Under the pieces are notes generated by a model, which was not told the DNA's origin, did no database searches, and worked only from the letters and a program-made list of their open reading frames with translations. Positions 18,001 through 25,755 of a stretch of 64,000 bases of DNA are shown here, piece by piece. This DNA comes from Cryptosporangium arvum DSM 44712 (GTDB lineage Bacteria; Actinomycetota; Actinomycetes; Mycobacteriales; Cryptosporangiaceae): the NCBI RefSeq assembly GCF_000585375.1, contig NZ_KK073874.1:3224001-3288000 (forward strand), read 5' to 3'. Numbering within the stretch: the first letter of the stretch is position 1; each line of letters starts with the position of its first letter. Position numbers and translations under genes: made by a program.

Positions 18001-18944
18001 GTCCCGGTGCCGTGGGCCTCGAAGTAGCCGATGGAGCCGGCCTCGATGCCCGCCGTGTCGCACGCGGCGGCCACCGCCGCGCGCTGGGCCGCCCGGCTCG
18101 GCACGGTGATGCCCGGGGTGCGTCCGTCCTGGTTGACCGCGGTGCCGAGGACCGCGGCGTAGACGCGGTCGCCGTCCCGCCGTGCGTCGGCCATCCGCTT
18201 GACGACGACGACGGCCGCGCCCTCGCCGCGTGCGTAGCCGTTGGCCCGGTGGTCGAACGCCTTGCACCGCCCGTCGGGGGAGAGGAACTGGCCCTTGGCC
18301 AGCACGATGCTCGACGCCGGGTCGAGCATGACGTTCACGCCGCCGGCGATCGCGACCTCGCACTCGCCGCTGGCCACCACGCCGCACGCGTAGTGGAACG
18401 CCACGAGCGACGAGGAGCACGCGGTGTCGATGGAGAGGCAGGGCCCGCGCCAGTCGAACGCGTGCGCGAGCCGCGCGGAGAGCAGGGTGAGGCTGGCCCC
18501 GGTCGCGGTGTGGGCGCCGATCATCTCCAGGTTGGGTTCGGAGACCTGGAGGTGGGTGGCGTCGACCATGGCGTTGCCGATGTAGGTGCCGACGGCCCGG
18601 CCGGCCAGCGCGCTCGGGGGGATGCCGGCGTCCTCCAGCGCCTCCCACGTCACCTCGAGAAGCAGCCGCTGCTGCGGATCGACGATCGCCGCCTCGCGGG
18701 GAGTCAGGTCGAAGAACCCGGCGTCGAGCCGGTCGACCGGCTCGGTGAGGAACGCCGCCCGGCGGACGGACATCCGGCCCGGGGTCTCCGGATCCGGGTC
18801 GTAGAACCGTTCGGTGCGCCACCGGTCGGCGGGCACCTCGCCGACCGTGTCCACGCCGGACATCAGCAGCTCCCAGAACTCGTCGGGGCCGTGCACTCCG
18901 CCCGGCAGCCGGCATCCGATGCCGACGATCGCCAGAGGCTCCAT
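12006..18944 (-). CDS. single-module fully reducing type I polyketide synthase with C-terminal alpha/beta hydrolase
   Basis: A 2,312-residue multidomain enzyme, start ATG 18944 with AGGAG eight bases upstream. Domains in order: KS (1-425; Cys176 in DTACSSS, His311 in EAHGTGT, His348 in NIGHLEG, full triad); AT (about 520-840; Ser613 in GHSVGE, His712 in the extender segment AYHSDVMD, unlike the usual HAFH or YASH); DH (about 880-1140; His908, but HxxxGxxxxP reads H-RIA-D-TVVF-P with Asp912 for Gly, and Asp1066 in LLDAALH); ER (about 1370-1690; SGAGGVGLAA); KR (about 1690-1890; VTGGSSGFG and PYAAANEF); ACP (Ser near 1994 in LDSMMS). In place of a thioesterase it ends in a peptidase-S9-like alpha/beta hydrolase (about 2050-2312; nucleophile in YGVSRGAYA near 2160, His in GLGHDID). 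With all reductive domains in one module, iterative synthesis of a saturated chain is likely. The P450 gene is 47 bases upstream on the same strand. Confidence 0.9.
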   Translation of the reverse strand: MEPLAIVGIGCRLPGGVHGPDEFWELLMSGVDTVGEVPADRWRTERFYDPDPETPGRMSVRRAAFLTEPVDRLDAGFFDLTPREAAIVDPQQRLLLEVTWEALEDAGIPPSALAGRAVGTYIGNAMVDATHLQVSEPNLEMIGAHTATGASLTLLSARLAHAFDWRGPCLSIDTACSSSLVAFHYACGVVASGECEVAIAGGVNVMLDPASSIVLAKGQFLSPDGRCKAFDHRANGYARGEGAAVVVVKRMADARRDGDRVYAAVLGTAVNQDGRTPGITVPSRAAQRAAVAAACDTAGIEAGSIGYFEAHGTGTPVGDPIEVAAIGDALAGSTARHWIGSVKTNIGHLEGASGVAGLIKAALCVERGLIPPNLHFERPNPAIPFDTLPLRVPTKPVEFDPAIGPRRAGVNSFGFGGTNAHALVEQPPPGPSPEPDPATGPFVLPVSARSAGALRALVDGYAELLAADDAPALHQVCRGASRGRSHHPLRTSVVAADSASAAVALRALEIPDKPRRAAGSGAVFVYTGMGPQWWGMGRALLQEEPVFAATVRECDRVLARFGISMDDELRRDQETSRLTEPLYAQVGNFVVQAGLTAVWRSWGVEPSAVVGHSVGEVSASYAAGVYSLEDALTIGVQRARRTSAAGPGAMLAVGLGADDLAPYLVDGVSVAARNSPGTSTLSGQRAPVALVAERLRDAGVFVRELRVDIAYHSDVMDGIRVPLLASLDGLRPRAATLPLLSTVTGDWLDGTTMDAGYWWRNVREPVRFAEAIARAAATGPAAFLEVGPHPVLAPAIREVVIDAGADVPVLASQHRDRPGARTLREALGGLYVAGGEPDWARIHPGERRPVDLPTYPWQRERHWLESPYARSARLGDEGWLMAGRKLPTPLPSWDTELSAAEFPYLADHRIADTVVFPGAGYIEAALAAFGDRTPCVLADIVLDRTLALPPKCVTTLRVTHDPLTREVTMHARRSGDDSGWSRHAGLRLATLADPAPPPAVATDPPVGWTEMAHEAVYAHLAGAGLPYGPAFRGIERLWWRSGEVVARIDVGRVDHSGHRLHPALLDAALHAMLVGARPDGTSRTFVPVRIDEVRFHRSPGRSLWVHGRGRTGPDSVVGDLTLITDDGAVVAELIGMRAQALSDSAATPGQTTEELYYEQVWRPEPAPDDGTAEGSWTVVGASPLAVGIADGLAARGGVVRRVVPEGDWSTGLSAGTRGVILVVDPDRADDRACGACTRPLELIRALHEPTSLFLVTSGAQGRAGDGPPDPFSASVWGFGRAVNAEHPELRCRQIDADAPDDALIDELIHSGADDVLLRSGHRSVLRFQRAEARSPLHHVTVGTADTPVRLRTGGSIEDIRIEACSRREPAPTEVELAVAYTGLNFKDVLKATGLLAREAMENTHSGPAVGIECSGTVVRVGAQVTDLRPGDEVFAVSKGLFSSYVTLDQVHVVRRPASLSLAESATLFPVVTAYVALVHLANVRPGERVLIHSGAGGVGLAAIRIAKWLGAEVFATAGTPERRDLLRAEGVAGVATSRTTAFADEIRAWTGGEGVDVVVNSIPGEILERSLELLRPLGRFVELGKADFAADRALRLRPFNRSISFHAFDYDRLLLERPEIGRRYMRDVVRLFDDGAIAALPMTEVPLEAAATAFRAMARREHVGKLVVRIGDQQVRVPASSLPAVTLAPGTYVVTGGSSGFGLATARWLADRGARHLLLLSRRGLASAEAERTVAELRERGVTVRIAPADVTDRAQLHRTLEEARRTLPPLRGVVHAAVVYDNDLLADMSAEHFLDATAAKADGAWNLHVETAPDQLDLFILFSSTAAQFGGSKVGPYAAANEFLNTLADHRRALGRPAVAVGWGAVADVGVAARFDQIGDSLARRGFVGSTADRLLAELTTLLRTDPARASIGAIRWDRWVRANAHLATLPRYADVAPADASEHSDAALPDRLRAGTREQRLALLPDLVEDLLGLLTGLPKEQVAEQGVVSLDSMMSVELRVLLRDRLGVSVPIVELLQNLTAGRLVEVVADVLEGAAPETALPVVHELTSSDGLTVYGHLSLPPGPGPHPAVLVCPPDPGGVLDAEGRYRRIPEHATLVGAGFAVFSVDRRGALGHGDEYAARTDVGGLEVDDVIAAAQFLIRRDDIDPDRLSIYGVSRGAYAALLALTRAPGLWHRGVLAMGFYDPGRYVAAERAARPTTSRLIADATWDALDVLAASADRLPLRVLDRVTAPLYVLHGAADEVTPVEHAYDLAERAEAAGGPVRLVVVPGLGHDIDHQHDAWSRLWPDLVTFLDDGVTTGRPGPYHQR

Positions 18945-18991
18945 GGTGATGACTCCTGTCGTCGAGGTGGCCGGTGGTGGGTGTCGCGGCC

Positions 18992-20302
18992 CTAGGCCCG
19001 GGGAACAGCCGAGATGCGTGCGCCCCGGGCCGGGACGAGCATCAGGTTGCGCACGCGGGCCGGCTCGGTGCGGTCGCCCGCCGGCCTCAGCTGCCACCGG
19101 ACGAGTGCTTCGCGCAGCACGATCACGCCTTCGACCAGGGAGAACGCCGCGCCGATACAGCGCCGGAGCCCACCGCCGAACGGAAGCCAGATGGTGGCGG
19201 GCGGGTTGCCGTCGAGGAACCGGGCCGGCCGGAAGGCCGCCGGCTGCTCGAACAGCGTCGGGTCGGCGTGCACCAGCCCGATCGAGCCCATCACCAGGGT
19301 GCCGGCGGGCAGACGGTACCCACCGAGGTCGACGGGTTCGGTGAGCGTGCGGCCGACCTCGTGGATCACCGGATGCAACCGGAGCGACTCCTTGACGACG
19401 GCCTCGAGGTACTTCTGGTCGTTCTCGTCGGCCGCCCGCTGCGCCGCCGCGAGCTGGTCGGGGTCGTGCGAGAGCTCGTACAGCGCCCAGGCCAGGGCGG
19501 TCGCGGTGGTCTCGTGCCCGCCGACGAGCATCGTGATCAGGTTGTCGTGCAGCTCGGCGTCGGACAGCCCGTCCGCGCCGCTCCCGGCGGAGAACCGCAG
19601 CAGCTGCGAGAGGACGTCGGTGCGCTCGGCGAGGTCGGGAGCCTTGCGCCGCTCAGCGGTCTCGGCCCGGATCAGCGCGTCGACCCGCCGCTGGAGCTCG
19701 GCCTTGCGCCGCCACACCCAGAACCGTTGGAGCTCGGGTTTCTGCAGCCCTGGGAGGTCGAGCGGACCGATGTCGAGCAGCTCGGGGAACCGGACGCGCA
19801 GTTCGTCGAGGCGTGGCCCGTCGGCGATGCCGTAGACGACACGCAGCATGACCTCCAAGGTCAGCGTCTGCATCCGGGCGTGGGCCGAGAACGGCACTCC
19901 GGACGGCCACCGCTCGGCGTCCTCGGCGGCGAGGCCGGTGATCAGTTCGCCGTAGCCGCGCAGCGCCGCCCCGTTGAAGGCCGGCCACAGCAGCCGACGA
20001 AGACGCGTGTGCTCGTCCTCGTCGGCGAGGAACAGGGAGTGCTCGCCCAGCAGCGACCGGAGGACGGCGTTGCCGCGGTTGGCGTGGAACGTCGTCGGCG
20101 ACCCGGCCAGCAGCTGCCTGATGTGCTCGGGGTTGGACAGTTGGACCGCGGTCCGGCCGCCCACCAGGCGCAGCCGCACGGTTTCGCCGTACCGGCGTCG
20201 CAGGAACGGCACGATCCGGTGCCGCAGGCTGAGGAAGGCGGCGCTCTGGACCCACTCCGGCAGGCGTGGCCCCGGGGGCAGGTCGGCGGTTCGGGTGTTC
20301 AT
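18992..20302 (-). CDS. cytochrome P450
   Basis: A 436-residue P450. The proline-rich hinge PPGPRLPEW is near the N-terminus; the I-helix oxygen-binding motif is GGHETTATAL; the K-helix ExxR is ESLRLHPV; and the heme loop FGGGLRRCIGAAF carries the Cys thiolate ligand near residue 382. Class and redox partners cannot be told, and no ferredoxin is adjacent. It is the first gene of a two-gene unit with the polyketide synthase, so it probably hydroxylates the chain that the synthase makes. ATG 20302 is supported by the hinge position and an AAGGA some 10 bases upstream. An extended frame upstream has no homology. Confidence 0.9.
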   Translation of the reverse strand: MNTRTADLPPGPRLPEWVQSAAFLSLRHRIVPFLRRRYGETVRLRLVGGRTAVQLSNPEHIRQLLAGSPTTFHANRGNAVLRSLLGEHSLFLADEDEHTRLRRLLWPAFNGAALRGYGELITGLAAEDAERWPSGVPFSAHARMQTLTLEVMLRVVYGIADGPRLDELRVRFPELLDIGPLDLPGLQKPELQRFWVWRRKAELQRRVDALIRAETAERRKAPDLAERTDVLSQLLRFSAGSGADGLSDAELHDNLITMLVGGHETTATALAWALYELSHDPDQLAAAQRAADENDQKYLEAVVKESLRLHPVIHEVGRTLTEPVDLGGYRLPAGTLVMGSIGLVHADPTLFEQPAAFRPARFLDGNPPATIWLPFGGGLRRCIGAAFSLVEGVIVLREALVRWQLRPAGDRTEPARVRNLMLVPARGARISAVPRA

Positions 20303-20922
20303 GGCGCCGCGGATCCTTTCTGGCTGAAAAACGGAAACAGTTCGCGCCGAATTCGGCGGCGTCAGGACAAGGGGAATGCCAAGCCCTGGAATTCCGGGAA
20401 AAGAACCGGAGAGTCGCTGTCCGAGTGCCTCGAAAGGCGGCGCGCCGTCGCTGATTCCGCGCCCGGACAGGTTCATTCACCCGGCACGAGAAGGGCCTCG
20501 ATGCCGGTGACAGGTAGGGGTCGAGATGATTTGTTGTCCGGCCATACTAAATCCCACCAGCAGCCACGAGTCAACGCTCGACCTGTGCATACTTTCGTGC
20601 ACAGGTCATGGTTGCCCGATTCGTCGGAGGTGGGAACGGTGGGGGAGAAGTGTCGAGTGCGGTGGGTGGGATCCTCGTATTAGGGAATGCGAATCGCAGT
20701 TTCGACTGCGTGTTCGGAAATTTCGAATCGCCCTGGCAAAAGAATGCAATCTAGGGTTCACTGTCCTGATTGGAGTACCTCGCGAAGCGGTACGCGAATG
20801 CGGCGGGTGGCCCCGCGCGCCGGCGTGCGCGGGCGACGTCACCCGACCCCGGGGGAGGAATTGATTCGCCCGGGCGGGCACGATGGTCGTCAGGACGTCC
20901 GGACGACGCGAAAGGTGAAGCG
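20303..20922. other. 620-bp divergent regulatory region, no gene
   Basis: No reading frame here looks coding. The stretch is less GC-rich than its neighbours between 20,500 and 20,770. It holds a 10+10 perfect inverted repeat (20580-20607), and close to valS several short hairpins, a T-box-like GGGTGGCCCCGCG at 20805-20817, and a strong GGGGGAGG at 20851-20858 that heads a short frame ending exactly over the valS start (TGA 20924-20926). Both the P450-PKS unit and valS must be controlled from here. Confidence 0.5.
20580..20607. promoter_or_regulatory. 28-bp perfect inverted repeat upstream of P450-PKS unit
   Basis: GACCTGTGCA (20580-20589), an eight-base spacer, and TGCACAGGTC (20598-20607) form a perfect 10-bp inverted repeat in the divergent region. 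It could be an operator for the biosynthetic genes or a stable transcript hairpin. It is about 280 bases upstream of the P450 start and 315 bases upstream of valS. Confidence 0.5.
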
Positions 20923-23403
20923 GTGACCGATACGGCAGCCCCTCCGGAGAGGCCCTCGCTCGAGGGTCTGGAGGAGAAGTGGTCCGATGCCTGGGAGGCA
21001 TCCGGTCTCTATCGCTTCGAGCGGGCGGTATCGCGGTCGGACGTATTCTCGATCGACACGCCGCCGCCGACCGTCAGCGGGTCACTGCACGTCGGCCACG
21101 TGTTCAGCTACACCCACACCGACATCGTCGCCCGCTACCAGCGCATGCGCGGCAAGTCGGTGTTCTACCCGATGGGCTGGGACGACAACGGCCTGCCCAC
21201 CGAGCGCCGGGTGCAGAACCACTACGGCGTCCGCTGCGACCCGTCGCTGCCGTACGACCCGGACTTCGAGCCGCCGGCGAAAGCCCCGAAGCGCCAGCTG
21301 AGCATCTCCCGGCGCAACTTCATCGAGCTCTGCGAACGGCTCACCGGCGACGACGAGAAGCAGTTCGAGCACATGTGGCGCCGGCTCGGGCTGTCGGTGG
21401 ACTGGTCGATGACCTACACGACGATCGGCGCCCGCGCTCAGAAGGCGTCCCAGACCGCGTTCCTGCGGCTGGTGCGGCGGGGCGAGGCGTACCAGTCCGA
21501 GGCGCCGACGATGTGGGACGTCACGTTCGGCACCGCGGTGGCGAACGCGGAGGTGGTGGACAAGGAGGTCAGCGGTAACTACTACACGCTGGCCTTCGGC
21601 GACGTGCTGATCGAGACCACCCGCCCGGAGCTGCTCCCGGCGTGCGTGGCCCTGGTCGCCCATCCCGACGACGAGCGCTACCGGCATCTGATCGGCACCG
21701 AGGTCGAGACCCCGCTGTTCGCGGTCAGGGTCCCGGTCATCGCCCACCCGGCCGCCGCCCCCGACAAGGGCACCGGCATCGCGATGGTCTGCACGTTCGG
21801 TGACAGCACCGACGTGCAGTGGTGGCGCGACGCGTCGCTGCCGACCCGCACGATCGTCGGCCGCGACGGGCGCGTGCTGCCGCTGGACTTCGGCGCACTG
21901 CCCACGTCGGACGCCGCGGCGGCGCAGAAGCTGATGGACGAGCTCGCCGGCAAGACGATGTTCTCGGCGCGCGAGCTGCTCCTCGAACGCCTCCGCGACG
22001 CCGGGGCGCTGCGCGACGATCCGCGCCCCACCACCCGCCCGGTCAAGTTCTACGAGAAGGGCGACCGTCCGCTCGAGATCGTCTCGAGCCGCCAGTGGTT
22101 CATCCGCACGCTCGGCCACCGCGCCGAGCTGCTCGCCCGCGGCGAGGAACTGCGCTGGACACCGCCGTACATGAAGGCCCGCTACGACGACTGGGTGCGC
22201 GGCCTCAACGCCGACTGGCTGATCAGCCGCCAGCGGTTCTTCGGCGTGCCGTTCCCGGTCTGGTACCCGGTCTCGGCCGACGGCGAGCCCGACTACGGGC
22301 ACCCGATCTTCGCCGCCGAGCAGATGCTGCCGGTCGACCCGTCGGACGCCTGCCCGCCCGGCTACACCGCGGAGCAGCGCGGGAAGCCCGGCGGTTTCGT
22401 CGGCGACCAGGACGTGATGGACACCTGGGCCACCTCGTCGCTGACGCCGCAGCTGGTCACCGGCTGGCTCACCGACCCGGAGCTGTCCGCGCTGACGTTC
22501 CCGATGGACCTGCGCCCGCAGGCGCACGACATCATCCGCACGTGGCTGTTCGCGACCGTGGTGCGCTCGCACCTCGAGCACGGCGTGCTGCCGTGGAGGA
22601 ACACCGCGCTCTCGGGCTGGATCCTCGACCCCGACCGCAAGAAGATGTCGAAGTCCGTGGGCAACGTCGTGACGCCGACGCACCTGCTCGACGACTTCGG
22701 CGCCGACGCGGTGCGCTACTGGGCCGCCAACGGCCGGCCGGGAACCGACACCGCGTTCGACACCAAGCAGATGAAGATCGGCCGCCGGCTGGCGACCAAG
22801 CTGCTGAACGCGACCCGCTTCGTGCTGGCCGTCGGCGACGCCGGCGGAGAGGTCACCGAGCCGCTCGATCGTGCGCTGCTGGCGTCGCTCGACGTGGTGG
22901 TGGCCGAGTGCACGGCGGCACTCGACGCGTTCGACTACACGACCGCGCTGGTCAAGGCCGAGCGGTTCTTCTGGCTCTTCTGCGACGACTACCTGGAGCT
23001 GGTGAAGGCCCGCGCCTACGAGGGCGGAGCGTCGGCCGCGGCGACGCTGCGGCAGGCGCTCGACGTCCTCGTCCGGCTGCTCGCGCCGTTCCTCCCGTTC
23101 GTCACCGAGGAGGTCTGGTCGTGGGCCCACGAGGGGTCGGTGCACCGCGCCCCGTGGCCCTCGGCGTCGGGCACCGACGGCGACCCCGTGCTGCTGGCCA
23201 CCGCGTCCGCGACGATCGCCGCCGTCCGGAAGGCCAAGTCCGCGGCGCGGCTGTCGCCCCGCGCGGAGGTCGCGCGGATCACGGTGACCGGTCCGTCCGA
23301 GGCCGCGTTCCGGGCCGTGGCCGACGACGTGCGCGCCGCCGCTCACGCCGCCGAGTTGAGCTTCACCGGGTCCGACGAGATCGTGGCCACCGTCGAGGCC
23401 TGA
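20923..23403 (+). CDS. valS: valine--tRNA ligase
   Basis: An 826-residue class I synthetase. The HIGH motif is SLHVGH (His56-His59) and KMSKS is KKMSKSVGN near residue 575. The editing domain follows NYYTLAFGDVLIETTRPELL. The N-terminus TPPPTVSGSLHVGHVFSYTH and GWDDNGLPTERRVQ are those of the alternative, archaeal-like ValRS found in some actinobacteria, and it is somewhat shorter than the common bacterial form. It charges tRNA-Val in the cytoplasm. Whether it is the only ValRS of the genome cannot be seen; if it is a second copy, a link to the adjacent biosynthetic genes or to resistance would be worth testing. The GTG start at 20923 follows AAAGGTG. Confidence 0.9.
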   Translation: MTDTAAPPERPSLEGLEEKWSDAWEASGLYRFERAVSRSDVFSIDTPPPTVSGSLHVGHVFSYTHTDIVARYQRMRGKSVFYPMGWDDNGLPTERRVQNHYGVRCDPSLPYDPDFEPPAKAPKRQLSISRRNFIELCERLTGDDEKQFEHMWRRLGLSVDWSMTYTTIGARAQKASQTAFLRLVRRGEAYQSEAPTMWDVTFGTAVANAEVVDKEVSGNYYTLAFGDVLIETTRPELLPACVALVAHPDDERYRHLIGTEVETPLFAVRVPVIAHPAAAPDKGTGIAMVCTFGDSTDVQWWRDASLPTRTIVGRDGRVLPLDFGALPTSDAAAAQKLMDELAGKTMFSARELLLERLRDAGALRDDPRPTTRPVKFYEKGDRPLEIVSSRQWFIRTLGHRAELLARGEELRWTPPYMKARYDDWVRGLNADWLISRQRFFGVPFPVWYPVSADGEPDYGHPIFAAEQMLPVDPSDACPPGYTAEQRGKPGGFVGDQDVMDTWATSSLTPQLVTGWLTDPELSALTFPMDLRPQAHDIIRTWLFATVVRSHLEHGVLPWRNTALSGWILDPDRKKMSKSVGNVVTPTHLLDDFGADAVRYWAANGRPGTDTAFDTKQMKIGRRLATKLLNATRFVLAVGDAGGEVTEPLDRALLASLDVVVAECTAALDAFDYTTALVKAERFFWLFCDDYLELVKARAYEGGASAAATLRQALDVLVRLLAPFLPFVTEEVWSWAHEGSVHRAPWPSASGTDGDPVLLATASATIAAVRKAKSAARLSPRAEVARITVTGPSEAAFRAVADDVRAAAHAAELSFTGSDEIVATVEA

Positions 23404-23679
23404 GGACGCCGGTACCCCGTCCGCCGGAACGCGACGGACGGGGTGCCGCACGAAGTTCCCGGACGCGGTGTAATCTGAGGCTGTCGCCACTGCGCTGTCG
23501 TCGCCTTTCGCCGCGGGGAACGTTGCCCGCCGCCAGACCCATCGCACCCGTGAGACGCCTGCCGAGGCCTGAACCACGCCGTAGCCGCAGGTCGTCACCG
23601 CCCGGGAGCGCCAGGCTCGTGCCGCGCCGCAACGACACCCCGCCGCGGCGAATCCGCCCGGCAGTCGAAGGAGGATTCT

Positions 23680-25755
23680 GTGGCTCGACCTGGCCAGCGC
23701 CGTACGGGCGCTCGCCGACCTGCTCCGCGTAACCAGCGGGCTCGTCGTCCCGGTGACGTGATCGCGTTGCTCGCCGGCACCGCCCGCGAAGTCGAGGCGG
23801 CCGCTCAGCGTGGGCGTGTGACGCCCGCCGTCCGTACCAAGTTCCACGCCGTCGCGCTGCTGCTGCGCGACGAGCGGGCCCGCCTGCGCGCCGAGGCCAA
23901 CGGCGCCGAGCAGCTCAAACGCCTCGACGGCATCGCCCAGATCCTGGCGACGACCGCCGTGCGCGACACCGAACTCATGGCGCTGCTCGCCGAGGACGCG
24001 GTGGTCTCCGACGCCACCCGGTCGCTCAAGCGCGAGATGCTGCGCACCGTCGGCATCGAGCCGGCGCCCGAGGAGGCCCCGCCGCCCCCGCCGGTGGCCA
24101 CGACGCCGGAGCGCCGGGTCGTACCGCAGTCGGTGGTCACCCGGCAGCTGGCCAACCCGTTCCTGGCCCCCGACTTCGACGCGTACGCGCAGCGGCCGGC
24201 CACCCGCTCCCGCCGGCTGACCAGCTGGGAGCTGATCAGCCCGCTGCTCAACTCGTTCGAGCGCGCCGGGAGCGGCGACTCCGCCTGCATGGCGCTGCCC
24301 GCCCCGTGGGAGCTGCGCCGCACCAGCGGCAAGGAGCTGATGGCGCACCAGGCCCGCCTGGTCGCCGCGGCCGCCGACGGGCACCGCACGTTCCTGCTCG
24401 CCGACGAGCCCGGCCTGGGCAAGACGGCGCAGGCCCTGCTCGCCGCCGAGGCCGCGGACGCCTACCCGCTGCTCGTCGTCGTGCCGAACGTCGTCAAGAT
24501 CAACTGGGCCCGGGAAGCCGGCCTGTGGACGCCGCACCGCCCGGCCACCGTCGTGCAGGGAGACGGCGACAACATCGACGGCTTCGCCGACATCGTCGTC
24601 ATCAACTACGAGGTGCTCGACCGCCACGTCGGCTGGCTCGGCAACTTCGGGTTCCGCGGCATGGTCGTCGACGAAGCGCACTTCATCAAGAACAAGACCT
24701 CGCAGCGCTCCCAGCACGTGCTCCAGATCGCCGACCGCATCCGCTCGCGCAACCCGCGGCCGCTGCTGATGGCCCTCACCGGCACCCCGCTGATCAACGA
24801 CATCGACGACTTCCGCGCGATCTGGCAGTTCCTCGGCTGGATCGACGACTCCAAGCCGCTCGGCGACCTGATGAACGCGCTGGAGGACACCGGCCTGACC
24901 CCGGCCGACCCCGGCTTCTACGCCGCCGCCCGCCAGTGCGTGATCGACCAGGGCATCGTGCGGCGGCGCAAGGTCGACGTCGCCGCCGACATCCCGGGCC
25001 GGCGCGTCGCCGACCTGCCGGTGGAGCTGGACGGACCGGCCGGCCGGTCGATCCGCGCGGCCGAGAAGGACCTGGCCCGCCGGATGGTGGAGCAGTACGA
25101 GCGCGCCCGCACGTCCGACGGCATCGATCCCGAACTCGTGCGCCGCATCGCCAAGGCCGAGCTCAAGGACGCCGCCAAGACGACCGGCGAGAACGTGTTC
25201 AGCATGATGCGCCGCATCGGTCAGGCCAAGAGCGGGCTCGCCGCCGACTACGCGGTCCAGCTGGCCCGCAGCGCCGGCAAGGTGGTGTTCTTCGCCAAGC
25301 ACGTCGACGTGATGGACGCGGCCGAAGCGCTCTTCGAGAAGCAGGGCGTGCGGTTCGCGTCGATCCGCGGTGATCAGACGCCACGCGCCCGGCAGAAGAA
25401 CATCGACGCGTTCGTCGACGACCCTGACGTCGCGATCGCGGTGTGCTCGCTGACCGCCGCGGGCGTCGGGCTGAACCTGCAGGTCGCGTCGAACATCGTG
25501 CTCGCCGAGCTGTCCTGGACCGACGCCGAGCAGACGCAGGCCATCGACCGCAGCCACCGCATCGGCCAGACCGAGCCGGTCACCGCGTGGCGCATCATCG
25601 CCGCGCAGACCATCGACGCGCGCATCGCCGAGCTGATCGACAGCAAGGCCGGGCTGGCGGCCCGGGCGCTCGACGGTTCGGACGAGGAGGTCGTGCCCTC
25701 GGCCGACGTGCAGCTGGAGGCGCTCGTCGCGTTGCTGACGGACGCACTCACGTGA
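23680..25755 (+). CDS. SNF2-family DEAD/DEAH helicase
   Basis: A 691-residue superfamily 2 ATPase. The first 200 residues are a basic, helical, low-homology N-terminus. Walker A is DEPGLGKTAQALL near 244, Walker B is VVDEAHFIKNKTS near 330, motif III is ALTGTPLIND, and the second RecA lobe ends with DRSHRIGQTEPVTAWRII, the diagnostic SNF2 motif VI. It resembles SMARCAL1-like annealing helicases and actinobacterial stand-alone SNF2 proteins. It likely remodels DNA or forks. The GTG start is 7 bases after GGAGGA. The deformylase GTG overlaps its stop (GTGA), so the two are translationally coupled. Confidence 0.85.
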   Translation: MARPGQRRTGARRPAPRNQRARRPGDVIALLAGTAREVEAAAQRGRVTPAVRTKFHAVALLLRDERARLRAEANGAEQLKRLDGIAQILATTAVRDTELMALLAEDAVVSDATRSLKREMLRTVGIEPAPEEAPPPPPVATTPERRVVPQSVVTRQLANPFLAPDFDAYAQRPATRSRRLTSWELISPLLNSFERAGSGDSACMALPAPWELRRTSGKELMAHQARLVAAAADGHRTFLLADEPGLGKTAQALLAAEAADAYPLLVVVPNVVKINWAREAGLWTPHRPATVVQGDGDNIDGFADIVVINYEVLDRHVGWLGNFGFRGMVVDEAHFIKNKTSQRSQHVLQIADRIRSRNPRPLLMALTGTPLINDIDDFRAIWQFLGWIDDSKPLGDLMNALEDTGLTPADPGFYAAARQCVIDQGIVRRRKVDVAADIPGRRVADLPVELDGPAGRSIRAAEKDLARRMVEQYERARTSDGIDPELVRRIAKAELKDAAKTTGENVFSMMRRIGQAKSGLAADYAVQLARSAGKVVFFAKHVDVMDAAEALFEKQGVRFASIRGDQTPRARQKNIDAFVDDPDVAIAVCSLTAAGVGLNLQVASNIVLAELSWTDAEQTQAIDRSHRIGQTEPVTAWRIIAAQTIDARIAELIDSKAGLAARALDGSDEEVVPSADVQLEALVALLTDALT

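Noticed and set aside
15627-18995. A 1,122-codon open frame antisense to the KS-AT-DH part
   Set aside because: Composition is Arg/Gly/Val/Asp-rich as expected for a shadow frame; no ribosome site or homology.
20770-20922. Upstream extension of valS to an ATG-like start at 20770
   Set aside because: The extension is Arg/Gly-rich without homology, while GTG 20923 has a ribosome site and fits the family's N-terminus.
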